NCBI GenBank assembly: GCA_039908345.1
Contig: JAMOBD010000002.1
Location: 1-64,000 of the forward strand
Source of the DNA: Magnetospirillum sp. WYHS-4
Lineage (GTDB): Bacteria; Pseudomonadota; Alphaproteobacteria; Rhodospirillales; GLO-3
Direction: 5' to 3'
Length of the DNA stretch: 64,000 nucleotides
The notes beneath the pieces are model-generated. The model ran no database searches. It was not told where the DNA came from and was given only the letters and a program-made list of their open reading frames with translations. Within the stretch, counting starts at the first letter, position 1. Every line of letters begins with the position of its first letter. Positions 34,763 through 44,168 of this stretch are shown here, one piece after another. Position numbers and translations under genes: made by a program.

Positions 34763-34776
34763 GCTTGGCGCCAAGC
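34763..34776. promoter_or_regulatory. 14-bp perfect palindrome upstream of the MFS gene
   Basis: GCTTGGCGCCAAGC, 37 bp before the MFS start codon on the minus strand. Possible operator or hairpin; the rest of the 34727-34979 gap shows nothing recognisable. Confidence 0.3.
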
Positions 34777-34979
34777 CCTACGCCAAACATCCTATACGCG
34801 ACCGTTGTACGGCCCGGAGACCATGCCAAGGTTCCATCGTCCCGCGCTCAAAGTGCTCGCAGGGACTCTGGCAACGTAATCGCTGTTTTCCAGAATCGGC
34901 GGGCGACTACAGTTGGCGAACATCGGACCATTCCCGTGTCCGCATCCGTGCCCTGGTCCCCTGCCGCGGTCGGGTCGGG

Positions 34980-35879
34980 TCAGGCGTCGAAGTCGAGACC
35001 CCAGGGGCGGTAGCGGTCGGGATCGTCGCCCCAGGCTTCGCGCACCTTGACGAACAGGAACAGATGCACCCGCTGTTCCAGGATCTCTTCGAGTTCGTGC
35101 CGAGCCGCCTCGCCGATGGCTTTGATCTGGCTGCCGCCCTTGCCCAGCACGATAGCCTTCTGGCCGTCCCGTTCGACGAAGATCACTTGGCGGATGGCGA
35201 TGCTGCCGTCGGCCTTGTCCTCCCAGTCCTCGGTTTCCACGGTCGCCGCGTAGGGCAGTTCCTGACGCAGCCGCAGATAGAGCTTTTCGCGAGTGATCTC
35301 CGCGGCCAGCATGCGCAGTGGCATGTCGGAAACCTGGTCCTCGGGAAAGAGCCAAGGGCCTTCCGGCACGCGGCGGGCCAGTTCGGCCACCAGATCGGGC
35401 ACCCCATCGCCGGTTTCGGCCGAAATCATGAAGATGGATTCGAACAGCCCCTCGGCCGACAGGTTCTGCGCCAAGGCCAACAGAACCGGCTTCTTGACCA
35501 GATCCACCTTGTTGAGCGCCAGGATCACCGGACGACCGCCCTTGGCCTCGGTCTTGAGGCGCTCGACCACGGCGCGCGTATCGTCATCCAGGCCCGCCTT
35601 GGCGTCGACCAGCAGCAGCACCGCATCCGCGTCCCCCGCCCCGCCCCAGGCGGCGGCGACCATGGCGCGGTCCAGACGCCGTTTGGGCCGGAAGATGCCG
35701 GGTGTATCGACGAAGACGACCTGCGCCTCGCCTTCCAGTACGATCCCCAACACCCGGGTGCGGGTGGTCTGAACCTTGGGGGAAACGATGGAGACCTTCC
35801 CCCCCACCACGCGATTCATCAGGGTGGACTTGCCCACGTTGGGCGCCCCCAGAATGGCGACGAAACCGCAACGGGTCAT
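34980..35879 (-). CDS. era: ribosome-assembly GTPase Era
   Basis: 299 aa. The G1 loop is GAPNVGKST (11-19), G3 DTPG (VDTPGIF), G4 NKVD, and a C-terminal KH domain carries VIFVERDGQKAIVLGKGGSQ. It binds 16S rRNA 3' end and helps 30S maturation. It overlaps the rnc stop (ATGA) in the lepB-rnc-era operon. The recO gene that often follows is absent here. Confidence 0.97.
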   Translation of the reverse strand: MTRCGFVAILGAPNVGKSTLMNRVVGGKVSIVSPKVQTTRTRVLGIVLEGEAQVVFVDTPGIFRPKRRLDRAMVAAAWGGAGDADAVLLLVDAKAGLDDDTRAVVERLKTEAKGGRPVILALNKVDLVKKPVLLALAQNLSAEGLFESIFMISAETGDGVPDLVAELARRVPEGPWLFPEDQVSDMPLRMLAAEITREKLYLRLRQELPYAATVETEDWEDKADGSIAIRQVIFVERDGQKAIVLGKGGSQIKAIGEAARHELEEILEQRVHLFLFVKVREAWGDDPDRYRPWGLDFDA

Positions 35880-36571
35880 GCCTTGCCCTCCTCGGCCAGG
35901 ATTCGCAACAACGCTTCGGCGGCCGCCTGTTCGGCGGCCCGCTTGGCCGGACCGCTCCCCGGAGTGGGCGGCATCCCCTCGACTTCCACCACAACGACGA
36001 ACAGGGGCGCATGGTCGGGACCGGAACGTTCCATCTCGCGGTAGGCCGGCAGCGGCAAACCACGGCCCTGGGCCCATTCCTGCAACGTCGTCTTGGCATC
36101 CTTGGGCGGCCGCAGGTCCTCGGCCAGCAAGGGAGCCCAGAAGCGACGCACGAATCCTTCCGCCGCCGCCAGCCCGCCATCCAAGTAGAGGGCGCCGAGC
36201 ACCGCCTCGCAGCCATCGGCGAGAATGGTCGGCTTATCGCGCCCGCCCGTTTCCGCCTCGCCGTGCGCCATGGTGAGGTGCTCGGCCAAGCCGATGGTTT
36301 CCGCCACCCGGGCCAGGGCCTCGCGGCGCACCAGGGCCGTATGGCGGCGGGCCAGGGCACCTTCCTCCTCATCGGGGAAGCCCTCGTAGAGCATGGCGGC
36401 GATCACCAAGCCCAGCACCCGGTCGCCCAGGAATTCCAGGCGCTCGTTGGTGTCGGTGCGGCGGTCGCGGTTGCGCAGACTGCTGGCATGGCGCAACGCC
36501 AACCCCAGCAGGTCGCGCCGCGCGAAGTGATGGCCGAGAATGGATTCCAGGGTGGCGATCCGGTCGCCCAT
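35876..36571 (-). CDS. rnc: ribonuclease III
   Basis: A 231-aa double-strand RNase acting in rRNA processing. The signature ERLEFLGDRVLGL holds the metal-binding acidic residues, and the downstream DGCEAVLGALYLDGG supplies the rest. The C-terminal dsRNA-binding domain ends GPAKRAAEQAAAEALLRIL. Starts 2 bp after the lepB stop, with GAGTAGG as ribosome site, and overlaps era. Confidence 0.97.
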   Translation of the reverse strand: MGDRIATLESILGHHFARRDLLGLALRHASSLRNRDRRTDTNERLEFLGDRVLGLVIAAMLYEGFPDEEEGALARRHTALVRREALARVAETIGLAEHLTMAHGEAETGGRDKPTILADGCEAVLGALYLDGGLAAAEGFVRRFWAPLLAEDLRPPKDAKTTLQEWAQGRGLPLPAYREMERSGPDHAPLFVVVVEVEGMPPTPGSGPAKRAAEQAAAEALLRILAEEGKA

Positions 36572-36573
36572 AC

Positions 36574-37308
36574 CTACTCGATACCCGAAAACAGGCGACC
36601 GAAGCGGATGGTGCTGCCCCACTTCCAGAATTCCCAGAAGCTGCCATCCACCGAGAAGAACATGAAGACCGCCTTGCCGATCAAATTCTCCCGCGGGATG
36701 TAGCCGACTTCGGCCAGAAAGCGACTGTCGGCGGAGGCATCGCGGTTATCGCCCATACCGAAGTAATGGCCCTCGGGCACCTGATAGACGGGCGTGTTGT
36801 CCATGGGCCCCTGATCGCTGACCTCGAGGATCAGGTGGCGGCGGCCGTTAGGCAGGGTTTCGACGAACCGCGCCGTGCGCAACATGTTGCCGTAGGGGTC
36901 GCGGGCGCTATGGTCGGCAAGGCGCTCGCGCTGCACCGGCTGGCCGTTGATATGCAGGATGCCGCCGATCATCTGGAGGCGATCGCCCGGCAGGCCGACG
37001 ATGCGCTTGATGTAGTCGGTCCTGTTGTCGCTGGGCTTCTTGAAGACTACCACGTCGCCGCGCTCGGGCTCGGAAAACAGGATTCTTCCGGAGAACAGGG
37101 GCAGGCTGCCCGGCAGGGAATGCTTGCTGTAGCCGTAGGAGAACTTGGAAACGAACAGATAGTCGCCCACCAGCAGGGTCGGGATCATCGAGCCCGAGGG
37201 GATATTGAAGGGCTCGTAGGCCACGGTGCGGATGGCCAGCGCGATGGCCCCGGCCCAAAGGATGGTCCGGACCGTCTCGGCGAAGCCTCCTCCAGTCTCC
37301 CTGGGCAT
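36574..37308 (-). CDS. lepB: signal peptidase I
   Basis: 244 aa, membrane-anchored serine protease that removes signal peptides. One N-terminal helix (TILWAGAIALAIRTVAY), catalytic Ser40 in PSGSMIPTL, and general-base Lys101 in DYIKRIVGLPGD. The GDNRDASADSR box is present. First gene of the lepB-rnc-era operon, the standard alphaproteobacterial order. Confidence 0.97.
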   Translation of the reverse strand: MPRETGGGFAETVRTILWAGAIALAIRTVAYEPFNIPSGSMIPTLLVGDYLFVSKFSYGYSKHSLPGSLPLFSGRILFSEPERGDVVVFKKPSDNRTDYIKRIVGLPGDRLQMIGGILHINGQPVQRERLADHSARDPYGNMLRTARFVETLPNGRRHLILEVSDQGPMDNTPVYQVPEGHYFGMGDNRDASADSRFLAEVGYIPRENLIGKAVFMFFSVDGSFWEFWKWGSTIRFGRLFSGIE

Positions 37309-37407
37309 GAGCGATGTTCTCTGACGGGGGAATGATTCGATTGGAAACCCGCCCGTGGGCGGGACGGCCCGATCAAGCCAGCACCGGCCCTCCCTGTCAA
37401 GGCGCTT

Positions 37408-38616
37408 TCACGCGAAAACGAAGGGCATCCCTGTGTCTTTGCGGTAGGCGTCGCCGCCCACCACGCGGTCGGGGGCGGTGCCTTGCCGGGCCTCGATCAG
37501 AACTGCCTCGATCCGCCGGTCGGCCAAGCGGTAGCGGCCTTCCAGGGCCAAGTCGCCCAGGCTCGCGCAGGGATCGCCGAAGACCTCGCCGTAAAGGCCG
37601 GTCATCATGCCGTAGCGGCTGGCCATCAAAGTGTTGCAGGCTCCCTTCGCCGCCGCCATATCGGCCGCCCCCCGCATATGCAGGCTGGTGACCAGCATCA
37701 CCGAAACCGCATGCAGCACGTCGTAGCGCACATGCGCGCTGAAGACTTCCACGTGATGGCGGCTGAGCGGCAGCTTCTCGCGCCGGCCGACCCGGATCAG
37801 GCCCCCCAGCAACAGGCTGAAGAATTCCGGCACCCCCCACTCCATGCCCAGTCCCACCGACGCCAGGGATTCCAGGGGCGAAAAGGCCGGATGCCCGGCC
37901 ACCAGGCGCTGGGTCAGCACGTTGTCGGCCACCGCGGGCAACATCGGCACGTCCTGGGCGGCGGGAGGAATCCCCAGGCCCTCGAACAACTGGCGGTACA
38001 TGGCGATGTGGGTATGGGCGGAAAACAGCCGGGAAAGCGGCGGATAGTCGTCCAGGGAATGGCCCCCCACCCCGTATTCGTCGGCCACCAGTTGCGCCAG
38101 GGCGACCTGGGTGATCTCCGACAGGCGCTCGTTCAATTCGCCGAAAGGCATCGCAGTGAGACCATGGAAACGCCCGATGGCCAAGGCCACGCACTGGCGG
38201 GTGTTCTTGATCTGATTGAAGTAGTGGCAGGCGAAGGCCCTGACTTGGCTGGGGGCGACGCGTCCCTCGAAAACCCGAAGAAAGAAGGGATGGCGCCAGA
38301 CCGGATGGGCCATCACGTGGTCGTGCAGGTCGAGAAACATCTCCCCCAGGGCCCCCTTGCGGAACAGCGCGACATCGCGAAAGGGATGGCCCGCGGGCAC
38401 ACGATCGCGTAGCGCGCCGAACAGCCGGTGCAGGTCCGCCCCCTCGGCCTCCGCCTCCGCCACCACCCGGATGAAGTCGCTCCGCTGGCTGGCACGGAAG
38501 GCCTCCAGGACCTCCTCCGCGCTCAGGTCCAGCAGGTCGGGCAGCGGATGCACCTCGGGCGGCAGAACGGACCGCCCCTTCTCGATGACGACAAGATCGG
38601 AATAGGGCTTGTTCAT
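37408..38616 (-). CDS. iron-containing redox enzyme, haem-oxygenase-like fold
   Basis: 402 aa. The central part looks like the haem-oxygenase-like diiron (PqqC/TENA-related) group: HPVWRHPFFLRVFEG, CHYFNQIKNTRQCVA, DEYGVGGHSLDDY, GMEWGVPEFFSLL and HHVEVFSAHVRYD provide conserved His and Glu. The N-terminal 100 residues have no clear match. Members of this group cleave or oxidise diverse small molecules, so the substrate is open. It stands alone between lepB and the divergent thrH gene. Confidence 0.75.
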   Translation of the reverse strand: MNKPYSDLVVIEKGRSVLPPEVHPLPDLLDLSAEEVLEAFRASQRSDFIRVVAEAEAEGADLHRLFGALRDRVPAGHPFRDVALFRKGALGEMFLDLHDHVMAHPVWRHPFFLRVFEGRVAPSQVRAFACHYFNQIKNTRQCVALAIGRFHGLTAMPFGELNERLSEITQVALAQLVADEYGVGGHSLDDYPPLSRLFSAHTHIAMYRQLFEGLGIPPAAQDVPMLPAVADNVLTQRLVAGHPAFSPLESLASVGLGMEWGVPEFFSLLLGGLIRVGRREKLPLSRHHVEVFSAHVRYDVLHAVSVMLVTSLHMRGAADMAAAKGACNTLMASRYGMMTGLYGEVFGDPCASLGDLALEGRYRLADRRIEAVLIEARQGTAPDRVVGGDAYRKDTGMPFVFA

Positions 38617-38770
38617 GTCTTCGTCATAGGACGGCCCCGGCATTCCCGAAAGCTGCCATTAACCCCTATAGTAGACATCGAATCGTTTTCCCGTCCCCAA
38701 GCCTCTTCGCTGTTGACGACGGCCGCCCGCTGCATTACGCGATGCCCAGGGAACTTGTCGGAGAGATGCC

Positions 38771-39388
38771 GTGGAAATCGTCTGCCTGGACATGGAAGGG
38801 GTGCTCGTCCCCGAAATCTGGATCAATTTCGCCGAGCACACCGGCATCCCCGAGCTGCGTCGCACCACCCGCGACGAACCGGACTACGACAAGTTGATGC
38901 AAGGCCGCCTGAAGATCCTGGACGAACACGGCCTGAAACTCCCCGACATCCAAGGTGTCATCCGCCGCATGGGCCCCATGGACGGGGCCCGTGATTTCCT
39001 GGACGGCCTCAGGAAGGACTACCAGGTGGTGATCCTCAGCGACACCTTCTACGAATTCGCCATGCCGTTGATGGAGTTGCTGGGCATGCCGACCCTCTTC
39101 TGCCACAAACTGGAGGTGGACGGCGTCGGCCGGGTCACCGGCTACCGCATCCGTCAGCAGAACCACAAGCGGGAGGCCGTGCGTCACTTCAGGGAACTGA
39201 ACTTCCTCACCATCGCGGCGGGCGATTCCTACAACGACACCGCCATGCTGGCGGAAGCCGATTTCGGCATCCTTTTCCACGCGCCGGAAAACGTCATCCG
39301 CGAATTCCCCCAGTTTCCGGCCGAAACCACGTTTCCTGGCCTGCGTGGGCGCATCGATGCCACGGCTGATCGGTTGCGCCGTTCCTGA
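38771..39388 (+). CDS. thrH: ThrH-type phosphoserine phosphatase / homoserine phosphotransferase
   Basis: 205 aa, HAD superfamily. It follows Pseudomonas ThrH closely: EIVCLDMEGVLVPEIWI (Asp7 nucleophile), GLKLPDIQ, QVVILSDTFYEFAMPLM, AAGDSYNDTAMLAEA and FHAPENVIREFPQFPA. ThrH dephosphorylates phosphoserine and can move the phosphate to homoserine, linking serine and threonine synthesis. The start is GTG; the nearer ATG at 38766 is out of frame. GGAGAG lies 6 nt upstream. Confidence 0.93.
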   Translation: MEIVCLDMEGVLVPEIWINFAEHTGIPELRRTTRDEPDYDKLMQGRLKILDEHGLKLPDIQGVIRRMGPMDGARDFLDGLRKDYQVVILSDTFYEFAMPLMELLGMPTLFCHKLEVDGVGRVTGYRIRQQNHKREAVRHFRELNFLTIAAGDSYNDTAMLAEADFGILFHAPENVIREFPQFPAETTFPGLRGRIDATADRLRRS

Positions 39389-39423
39389 TGGTCTTGATCG
39401 ATCGACAACGAGGAGTATTCCCC

Positions 39424-40047
39424 ATGAAGGCAGTCGCGTCCGCCGTCGGCTTGTTCCTGGCAATGGCTTCCGGCGGCACCATGGCGGCCGATCCCGCCCC
39501 CTATGCCTTCGGGCCCTTGCGCCTCGGCATGGCACTGGAGGACTTCCGACAGGCGACGCCCACCACCGCCGACCAGAAGATCTTTTGCACCGGGGACAAG
39601 GCCGACCCGCAAATCGAGATGCCCCAGGTCTTCCCACTCACGCCCGAAATGGCTGCCGCCGGAGCCGTTCGCTGCGCCTTCTTCGGTCGTGAGGCGGACG
39701 GCAAGATGCGTCCCCTCCAGGCCGATCTGGCCGATGTTCCGGCAACCTTCTGGGCGCTCTTCTTCTCCGAGGGCAAGGGCTCCCCGCACCGGCTCGTGCA
39801 GATCAATCTCTGGATCCCGACGCCGGCCTACGGCGGGGTGGTGGACCTGTTCAGGTCCCGCTACGGCTTTCCCGTGACCCAGCACGCCAAGGCAACCATC
39901 TGGGACAACGGCCCCAGCGAGATCGTTGCCAGCTTCGAGGACCCAACGGACGCCAGCGCCCCGATCTTCTTCATCCACAAGGCGCTGCAGCAGACCTTCG
40001 CCAAACGGGTCGCCCCGCCCAAGGACAGCAAGCCGAAGAAGAAATAG
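39424..40047 (+). CDS. exported protein of unknown function
   Basis: 207 aa. A signal peptide (AVASAVGLFLAMASGGTMA) precedes a mature domain beginning PYAFGPLRLGMALEDFRQA. Two Cys (FCTGD, RCAFFGRE) could pair. The C-terminus is Lys-rich (KDSKPKKK). The 'xFGxLRLGMxxxDxR' opening is seen in several small exported proteins of unclear role; I do not recognise the family. GAGGAG lies 8 nt before the ATG, which follows the thrH stop by 35 bp. Convergent with the pentapeptide-repeat gene. Confidence 0.75.
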   Translation: MKAVASAVGLFLAMASGGTMAADPAPYAFGPLRLGMALEDFRQATPTTADQKIFCTGDKADPQIEMPQVFPLTPEMAAAGAVRCAFFGREADGKMRPLQADLADVPATFWALFFSEGKGSPHRLVQINLWIPTPAYGGVVDLFRSRYGFPVTQHAKATIWDNGPSEIVASFEDPTDASAPIFFIHKALQQTFAKRVAPPKDSKPKKK

Positions 40048-40053
40048 GGGGCA

Positions 40054-40581
40054 TCAGCGGCATTCCCCGACCGAGCCTTCGGCGCAGACGCGACCATCGG
40101 TCCAGATCGCGTTGCCCAGATGGGCGCCCGCCAAGTTCGCTTCGTCCAGACGCGCGCCCTTCAGGTTGGCCGCCATCAGGATGGCCCCTTGAAGGTTGGC
40201 GCCACGAAGGTCGGCCCCGCTCAGGTTGGCCTGCACCAGATTGACCCTGGGCAGGTTCGCTCCCTTCAGGTTGGCGTTGTTGAGCAGGCTAGCGAACATG
40301 TGGGCCCCTTCCATATCCGCCCCCTCCAGATTGGCACTGTCAGCCCTGATGACCTGGAGATCGGTGAAACGCAGCTTGGCCCCCTTCAGGTTCGCCCGAT
40401 CCAGGATCGCCGCCCGGTAGGACCCCTCGTCGAGGTCCCGGCCGCTGCCGTCGACGCCGGCCAAGTTGGCAAACATGCAGGTCGCCTCCCGCTCCAGCTT
40501 GCACCCCACCGGAGATGCCTGGACGTCCTCCGTCCCGAGGCCCGTCAATACCACCGCCGCCGCGATTGACATGAACCGCAT
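40054..40581 (-). CDS. exported pentapeptide-repeat protein
   Basis: 175 aa with a signal peptide (MRFMSIAAAVVLTGLGTEDVQA). From about residue 36 it is built of A(N/D)LxG-type pentapeptides (ANLEGADMEGAHMFASLL, ANLKGANLPRVNLVQANL, ANLQGAILMAANLKGARL), forming a right-handed beta helix. Three or four Cys near the ends may form disulfides. Role unknown. Upstream, AT-rich DNA (40582-40660) contains an inverted repeat AATACC/GGTATT at 40615-40640. Confidence 0.88.
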   Translation of the reverse strand: MRFMSIAAAVVLTGLGTEDVQASPVGCKLEREATCMFANLAGVDGSGRDLDEGSYRAAILDRANLKGAKLRFTDLQVIRADSANLEGADMEGAHMFASLLNNANLKGANLPRVNLVQANLSGADLRGANLQGAILMAANLKGARLDEANLAGAHLGNAIWTDGRVCAEGSVGECR

Positions 40582-40614
40582 GATACTCTCCTTTGTTATT
40601 ATCTAATATTATAA

Positions 40615-40640
40615 AATACCTGGAAACACCCCAAGGTATT
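40615..40640. promoter_or_regulatory. inverted repeat in AT-rich intergenic DNA
   Basis: AATACCTGG and CCAAGGTATT form an imperfect palindrome separated by about 7 bp, 34-59 bp upstream of the pentapeptide-repeat gene in DNA much richer in A/T than its surroundings. Could be an operator or part of the promoter. Confidence 0.3.
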
Positions 40641-40800
40641 CTTGATTATCACTATGGGGACGATGGTCGTCGGGAGCAATAGAAAGAATGGAACAACGCC
40701 CCTGCCCAAATCCGCGGACGCCCCAACGAACCTCTTTCGGAATGCCCAGGCTCTCGGGTATGGTGGCCAAAATAGGGATTGCGCCAGGGAGACGAAGCGC

Positions 40801-41826
40801 GTGCGTCAGGAGGCCGGCCCAGAGCCGCGGCAATATGACGGAAAAGCGATGCCGGTCTACGCGGCTGTCGATCTTGGAACCAACAACTGCCGCATGCTGA
40901 TCGCCCAGCCGCGTTCGTCGGGTTTCAAGGTGGTCGGCTCCTTCTCGCGTGTCGTCCGTCTGGGCGAAGGGCTGGTTTCCAGCGATCGCCTGTGCGATGC
41001 CGCCATCGACCGCGCCGTCGAAGCCCTGGCCGTCTGCGCCCAGCGCATGCGCGAGCGCCGTGTGCGTCAGGTTCGCTGCGTCGCCACCGAGGCCTGCCGC
41101 CGCGCCGCCAACACTCCGGACTTCCTGGCCCGCGTCCGCGAGGAAACCGGCCTGAACCTGGAAACCATCACGCCGGAAGAAGAAGCGAGCCTCACCCTGA
41201 TGGGCTGCGTCGCGCTGCTGGACCGAGCCCTGCCCAACGCGCTGGTCTTCGACATCGGCGGCGGCAGCACCGAAATCACTTGGCTGGACCGCCAGGCCGA
41301 CGGCTGCCTCCACACCCAGGGGTTCCTGTCCCTGCCCTTCGGCGTCGTGTCCCTGACCGAGCGCTATGGCCATGATCGCCTGCATCCCGACCAGTTCGAG
41401 TCCATCGTCGAATCCATTGCCATCGCCCTGGCAGAATTCGATGCCCGCCACGGCATTTCGGCGGCGGTGCGCGATGGCCGGGTGCAAATGATGGGGACAT
41501 CCGGCACCATGACCACCCTGGGTGGACTCTATCTGGACCTGCCGCGCTACGACCGTTCGCGGGTCGACGGCCTGGACATGGAGGTGGAGGCCGTGCGCTC
41601 GCTCAGCCACCGCTTGGCCACCCAGTGCTGCGCGGAACGAGCCCGCCATCCCTGCATCGGCCAGGCCCGCGCCGATCTGGTGGTGGCCGGCTGCGCCATC
41701 CTGGAAGCCATCTGCCGCCACTGGCCCGTCGCCTCGCTCAGGGTCGCCGACCGCGGCATCCGCGAGGGACTGCTGCTCCGCATGATGGGCCGCGGCCCGC
41801 GGGGCGTCTGGCCGGGGGACGCATGA
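40801..41826 (+). CDS. Ppx/GppA family phosphatase
   Basis: About 341 aa. ASKHA fold: phosphate-1 loop AAVDLGTNNCRMLIA, FDIGGGSTEIT and GTSGTMTTLGGL. Acts on polyphosphate or pppGpp; the short length (no C-terminal HD domain) is like alphaproteobacterial Ppx-like proteins. I placed the start at GTG 40801 because GGGAG lies upstream and related proteins carry a short basic N-terminal extension; ATG 40849 is the alternative. Its stop overlaps the rlmE start (ATGA). Confidence 0.85.
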   Translation: MRQEAGPEPRQYDGKAMPVYAAVDLGTNNCRMLIAQPRSSGFKVVGSFSRVVRLGEGLVSSDRLCDAAIDRAVEALAVCAQRMRERRVRQVRCVATEACRRAANTPDFLARVREETGLNLETITPEEEASLTLMGCVALLDRALPNALVFDIGGGSTEITWLDRQADGCLHTQGFLSLPFGVVSLTERYGHDRLHPDQFESIVESIAIALAEFDARHGISAAVRDGRVQMMGTSGTMTTLGGLYLDLPRYDRSRVDGLDMEVEAVRSLSHRLATQCCAERARHPCIGQARADLVVAGCAILEAICRHWPVASLRVADRGIREGLLLRMMGRGPRGVWPGDA

Positions 41827-42512
41827 CCCGAAAATCCGGCACCGGGACCGGCGGCCGCGGCCTGACCGAAAGGGTCCGCACAGCCAAGAAGCGTTCCATC
41901 TCGTCCACCCTCTGGCTGGAGCGCCAGCTCAACGATCCTTACGTCGCCGAAGCCAAACGGCAAGGCTACCGGTCGCGCGCCGCTTTCAAGCTGATCGAAC
42001 TGGACGACCGCTTCCATATCCTCAGGGCCGGTCTTCGAGTGGTGGACCTGGGGGCCGCGCCGGGCGGATGGACCCAGGTAACGGTGGAGCGAGTCAAGGG
42101 CGCCCCGGTGGTCGCCCTCGACATCGACGAGATGCCGCCCGTTCCCGGCGCCAGGGTGCTGCTTGCCGATTTCCTCGACGATGCCGCCCCGGCGTTGCTG
42201 CACGAAGCCTTGGGCGGTCCGGCCGATCTGGTCTTGTCCGACATGTCGCCACCCACCACCGGGCACGCTGCCACCGACCACCTGCGCATCATGGCCTTGG
42301 TGGAAGCCGCCCTGGAATTCGCCGTCGAGACCCTGGCGCCGGGTGGCGCCTTCGTCGCCAAGGTCTTTCAGGGCGGAACCGAGCACCAACTCCTGGCCCA
42401 CATGAAGCGCCTGTTCGATTCCGTCCGCCACGCCAAGCCGCCGGCCAGCCGGAAAGGCTCGGCGGAGGTCTACGTGGTCGCCATGGGATTCAAGGGCAGG
42501 AAGCTGGCGTGA
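41823..42512 (+). CDS. rlmE: 23S rRNA 2'-O-ribose methyltransferase (U2552)
   Basis: A 229-aa FtsJ/RrmJ enzyme acting on the 50S subunit. It has a basic N-terminal arm (TAKKRSISSTLWLERQLNDP), DPYV..AKRQGYRSRAAFKL, motif I VVDLGAAPGGWTQV, and the catalytic D (SDMSPPTTGH) and K (FVAKVFQGG). Coupled to the ppx-like gene, a common alphaproteobacterial pairing. Confidence 0.95.
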   Translation: MTRKSGTGTGGRGLTERVRTAKKRSISSTLWLERQLNDPYVAEAKRQGYRSRAAFKLIELDDRFHILRAGLRVVDLGAAPGGWTQVTVERVKGAPVVALDIDEMPPVPGARVLLADFLDDAAPALLHEALGGPADLVLSDMSPPTTGHAATDHLRIMALVEAALEFAVETLAPGGAFVAKVFQGGTEHQLLAHMKRLFDSVRHAKPPASRKGSAEVYVVAMGFKGRKLA

Positions 42513-42588
42513 GCCCGTTGCGATGGCCGCAGCTTTCTGCCATTATCCGCCCCTTCGCAAGACCCAACCCTGAAGGTGAGACCGAAGA

Positions 42589-42876
42589 ATGGGAAGCTTC
42601 AGCATCTGGCATTGGCTCATCGTCCTCGTGGTGGTCCTGGTGCTTTTCGGCGGCGGCGGGAAGATCAGCCGCCTGATGGGCGACTTCGGCAAGGGCCTCA
42701 AGGCCTTCAAGAAGGGTATGAAGGAAGAGGGAGCCGCCGAGGAAGGGGCCGACCAGCCGCAAGTCCTGGCCTCCAGCGCCGCCCCCCAGGTGCCGCCGGT
42801 CCAACCGGCTCAGGCCCCGCAGCCGACCCCGTCCGCATCGCAGGCGGGCCCGCAGCAGCAGCCGCCGCAGCATTGA
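42589..42876 (+). CDS. tatA: twin-arginine translocase subunit TatA
   Basis: 95 aa. One N-terminal helix ([19 protein letters not shown]), the hinge and the amphipathic helix [20 protein letters not shown], then a Pro/Gln-rich tail. It polymerises into the Tat pore. First of tatABC. Confidence 0.95.
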   Translation: MGSFSIWHWLIVLVVVLVLFGGGGKISRLMGDFGKGLKAFKKGMKEEGAAEEGADQPQVLASSAAPQVPPVQPAQAPQPTPSASQAGPQQQPPQH

Positions 42877-42920
42877 CGGCACTCTCCGGCCTGGCGGAAC
42901 CAGCCAGGAGATAGGATGGC

Positions 42921-43322
42921 ATGTTCGACGTCGGTTGGCAGGAACTGATGCTCATTGGGGTCGTGGCGCTGGTCGTCGTCGGCCCCAAGGACCTGCCCCT
43001 CGCACTGCGCACCGGCGCCAAGTGGGTACGCAAGGCGCGCGGCTTGGCGCGCGAGTTCCAGACCGGGGTCAACGAGGTCATCCGCGAGGCCGAGTTGGAA
43101 GAAATCAAGGAACAGGTCAAGAAGCAGGTCGAAGAGGTCCAGGCCTTCGACCCCGCCAAGGAGGCCGAGAAGTTCCTCGACCCCGACAGCGAACTGGCCC
43201 GTGAACTGCGCCTGATGGACGGCTCCGCCGGCATGGATGACCCGAAGCCGGCCGCAACCGAGGAAGCCGCCGGCCCCCTGCCGCCGCCGGCCGGTAACGC
43301 CGCCCCCAAGGCCGACGGGTAG
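42921..43322 (+). CDS. tatB: twin-arginine translocase subunit TatB
   Basis: 133 aa. The start MFDVGWQELMLIGVVALVVV-GPKDLP contains the conserved Glu8 and Gly-Pro hinge. An acidic/basic amphipathic helix (EAELEEIKEQVKKQVEEVQ) and a Pro-rich tail follow. It forms the substrate receptor with TatC. Confidence 0.95.
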   Translation: MFDVGWQELMLIGVVALVVVGPKDLPLALRTGAKWVRKARGLAREFQTGVNEVIREAELEEIKEQVKKQVEEVQAFDPAKEAEKFLDPDSELARELRLMDGSAGMDDPKPAATEEAAGPLPPPAGNAAPKADG

Positions 43323-43328
43323 GACGCC

Positions 43329-44168
43329 GTGGTCGAGCCCACCCTCAAGGACGAACAGGTCGTCGAGGAACAGAAGATGCCGCTGCTCGAGCATCTGCTC
43401 GAACTGCGCCAGCGCCTGCTGTGGTCGGCTCTGGCGCTGATCGGAATGTTCCTCGTCTGCTACTACTTCGCGGCCGATCTTTACAATTTCCTGGTCCACC
43501 CCCTGGCCGAGATCATGAACCAGCAGGGCGGCAACCGGCGCCTGATCTACACGGCCCTGCACGAGGCCTTCTTCACCTATATCAAGGTGGCCTTCTTCTT
43601 CGCCCTCTTTCTCGCTTTCCCCTTCATGGCGGTGCAGCTCTGGAAGTTCATCGCACCGGGGCTCTACAAGCACGAAAAGAAGGCCTTCATGCCCTTCCTG
43701 GTGGCGACGCCGGTGCTGTTCTTCATGGGCGGCGCCCTAGCTTATTATGTCGTCTTTCCCATGGCTTGGAAGTTCTTCCTGGGCTTCGAGTCGCCAGGTG
43801 GCGAAGGTAACTTGCCCATCCAGCTGGAAGCCAAGGTCGACCAGTATCTCTCCTTGGTCATGCACCTGATCTTCGCCTTCGGTCTCTGTTTCGAGTTGCC
43901 CGTCATCCTGACCCTGCTGGCCAGGGTCGGGCTGGTCACGTCCAAGGGCATGGCCGAGAAACGCCGCTATGCCATCGTCGGCGCCTTCGTGCTGGCCGCC
44001 GTCCTGACCCCGCCCGACGTCATCAGCCAGGTCAGCCTCGCCATCCCGACGATGATCCTCTACGAGATCAGCATCTTCGCCGCCCGCTTCGTCGAGAAGG
44101 AGCGGGGCGACGAACCGGACGAGGACGACGGGGACATGGACGAGGAAGCTCCCCCCGCCACCCCATGA
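43329..44168 (+). CDS. tatC: twin-arginine translocase subunit TatC
   Basis: 279 aa, six membrane helices. The N-terminal [15 protein letters not shown] has the conserved Glu-Leu-Arg receptor site; family motifs [17 protein letters not shown] and [14 protein letters not shown] follow. The C-terminus is highly acidic ([13 protein letters not shown]). Start is GTG, 6 bp after the tatB stop. Its stop overlaps the FAD oxidoreductase start. Confidence 0.96.
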   Translation: MVEPTLKDEQVVEEQKMPLLEHLLELRQRLLWSALALIGMFLVCYYFAADLYNFLVHPLAEIMNQQGGNRRLIYTALHEAFFTYIKVAFFFALFLAFPFMAVQLWKFIAPGLYKHEKKAFMPFLVATPVLFFMGGALAYYVVFPMAWKFFLGFESPGGEGNLPIQLEAKVDQYLSLVMHLIFAFGLCFELPVILTLLARVGLVTSKGMAEKRRYAIVGAFVLAAVLTPPDVISQVSLAIPTMILYEISIFAARFVEKERGDEPDEDDGDMDEEAPPATP

